Shown piece by piece: positions 63,965 through 64,000 of a stretch of 64,000 bases of DNA. Positions within the stretch are counted from its first letter, which is position 1, and each line of letters begins with the position of its first letter. A program made the translations under genes and the position numbers. The notes under the pieces were generated by a model, which saw only the letters and a program-made list of their open reading frames with translations, had not been told where the DNA came from and ran no database searches. Origin of the DNA: Chromohalobacter sarecensis (lineage in GTDB: Bacteria; Pseudomonadota; Gammaproteobacteria; Pseudomonadales; Halomonadaceae); NCBI RefSeq assembly GCF_023061135.1, contig NZ_JAKGAN010000004.1, positions 248,001 through 312,000 of the forward strand, given 5' to 3'.

Positions 63965-64000
63965 GGCGCGCATATTGTGTTGTCAATACGCCTCCTATAC

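Overview
The window is GC-rich, tightly packed chromosomal core DNA from a gammaproteobacterium. It most resembles a moderately halophilic member of the Halomonadaceae (Halomonas/Chromohalobacter type). Evidence for this: fused nuoCD in an E. coli-ordered nuoA-N operon; the hemCDXY, lptM-lysA-dapF-DUF484-xerC-yigB, smpB-ratA-rnfH-bamE-recN, grpE-dnaK-dnaJ and rlmE-ftsH-folP-glmM clusters; acidic protein tails; and betaine and TRAP uptake genes. The species assignment is inferred, not proven.

Layout. 1-2.3 kb: the end of a probable TRAP binding protein gene facing a dctQM pair. 2.4-7.4 kb: TIGR02444 protein, ABC-F ATPase, D-aminoacyl-tRNA deacylase, tandem universal stress protein and ThiD. 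7.7-22.9 kb: the complete respiratory complex I operon. 22.9-25.3 kb: an endonuclease/exonuclease/phosphatase-family protein, DsbA and the GTPase EngB. 25.4-31.5 kb (minus strand): argH-lptM-lysA-dapF-DUF484-xerC-yigB, mixing arginine and lysine/peptidoglycan synthesis with chromosome dimer resolution. 31.7-36.2 kb: hemC-hemD-hemX-hemY. 36.3-41.4 kb: an AzgA-like purine permease, a YbiO-like mechanosensitive channel and an orphan betaine-binding protein.

41.5-43.7 kb is the only clearly accessory spot. The tmRNA gene ssrA (minus strand) has an 18-bp duplicate of its 3' end 1.2 kb further downstream. Between the copies lie a RelE/HigB-like toxin and HTH antitoxin pair, repeat clusters and no integrase, so this looks like a decayed integrative element. 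smpB follows.

43.8-47.3 kb: ratA, rnfH, bamE, fur and recN, with a good LexA box in front of recN. 47.4-51.5 kb: grpE-dnaK-dnaJ with a strong heat-shock (sigma-32) promoter candidate. 51.6-58.0 kb: a DUF2218 protein, dapB, carA, carB and greA. 58.0-58.3 kb: a patch of dispersed-repeat-like DNA. 58.3-64 kb: yhbY, rlmE, ftsH, folP and glmM.

No rRNA or tRNA genes, insertion sequences or CRISPR arrays were seen. I found no large undescribed system. The most interesting items are the ssrA-associated element remnant, a strong palindrome before the purine permease, the palindrome-rich complex I leader, a possible sigma-54 promoter for dctQM and the repeat patch after greA.
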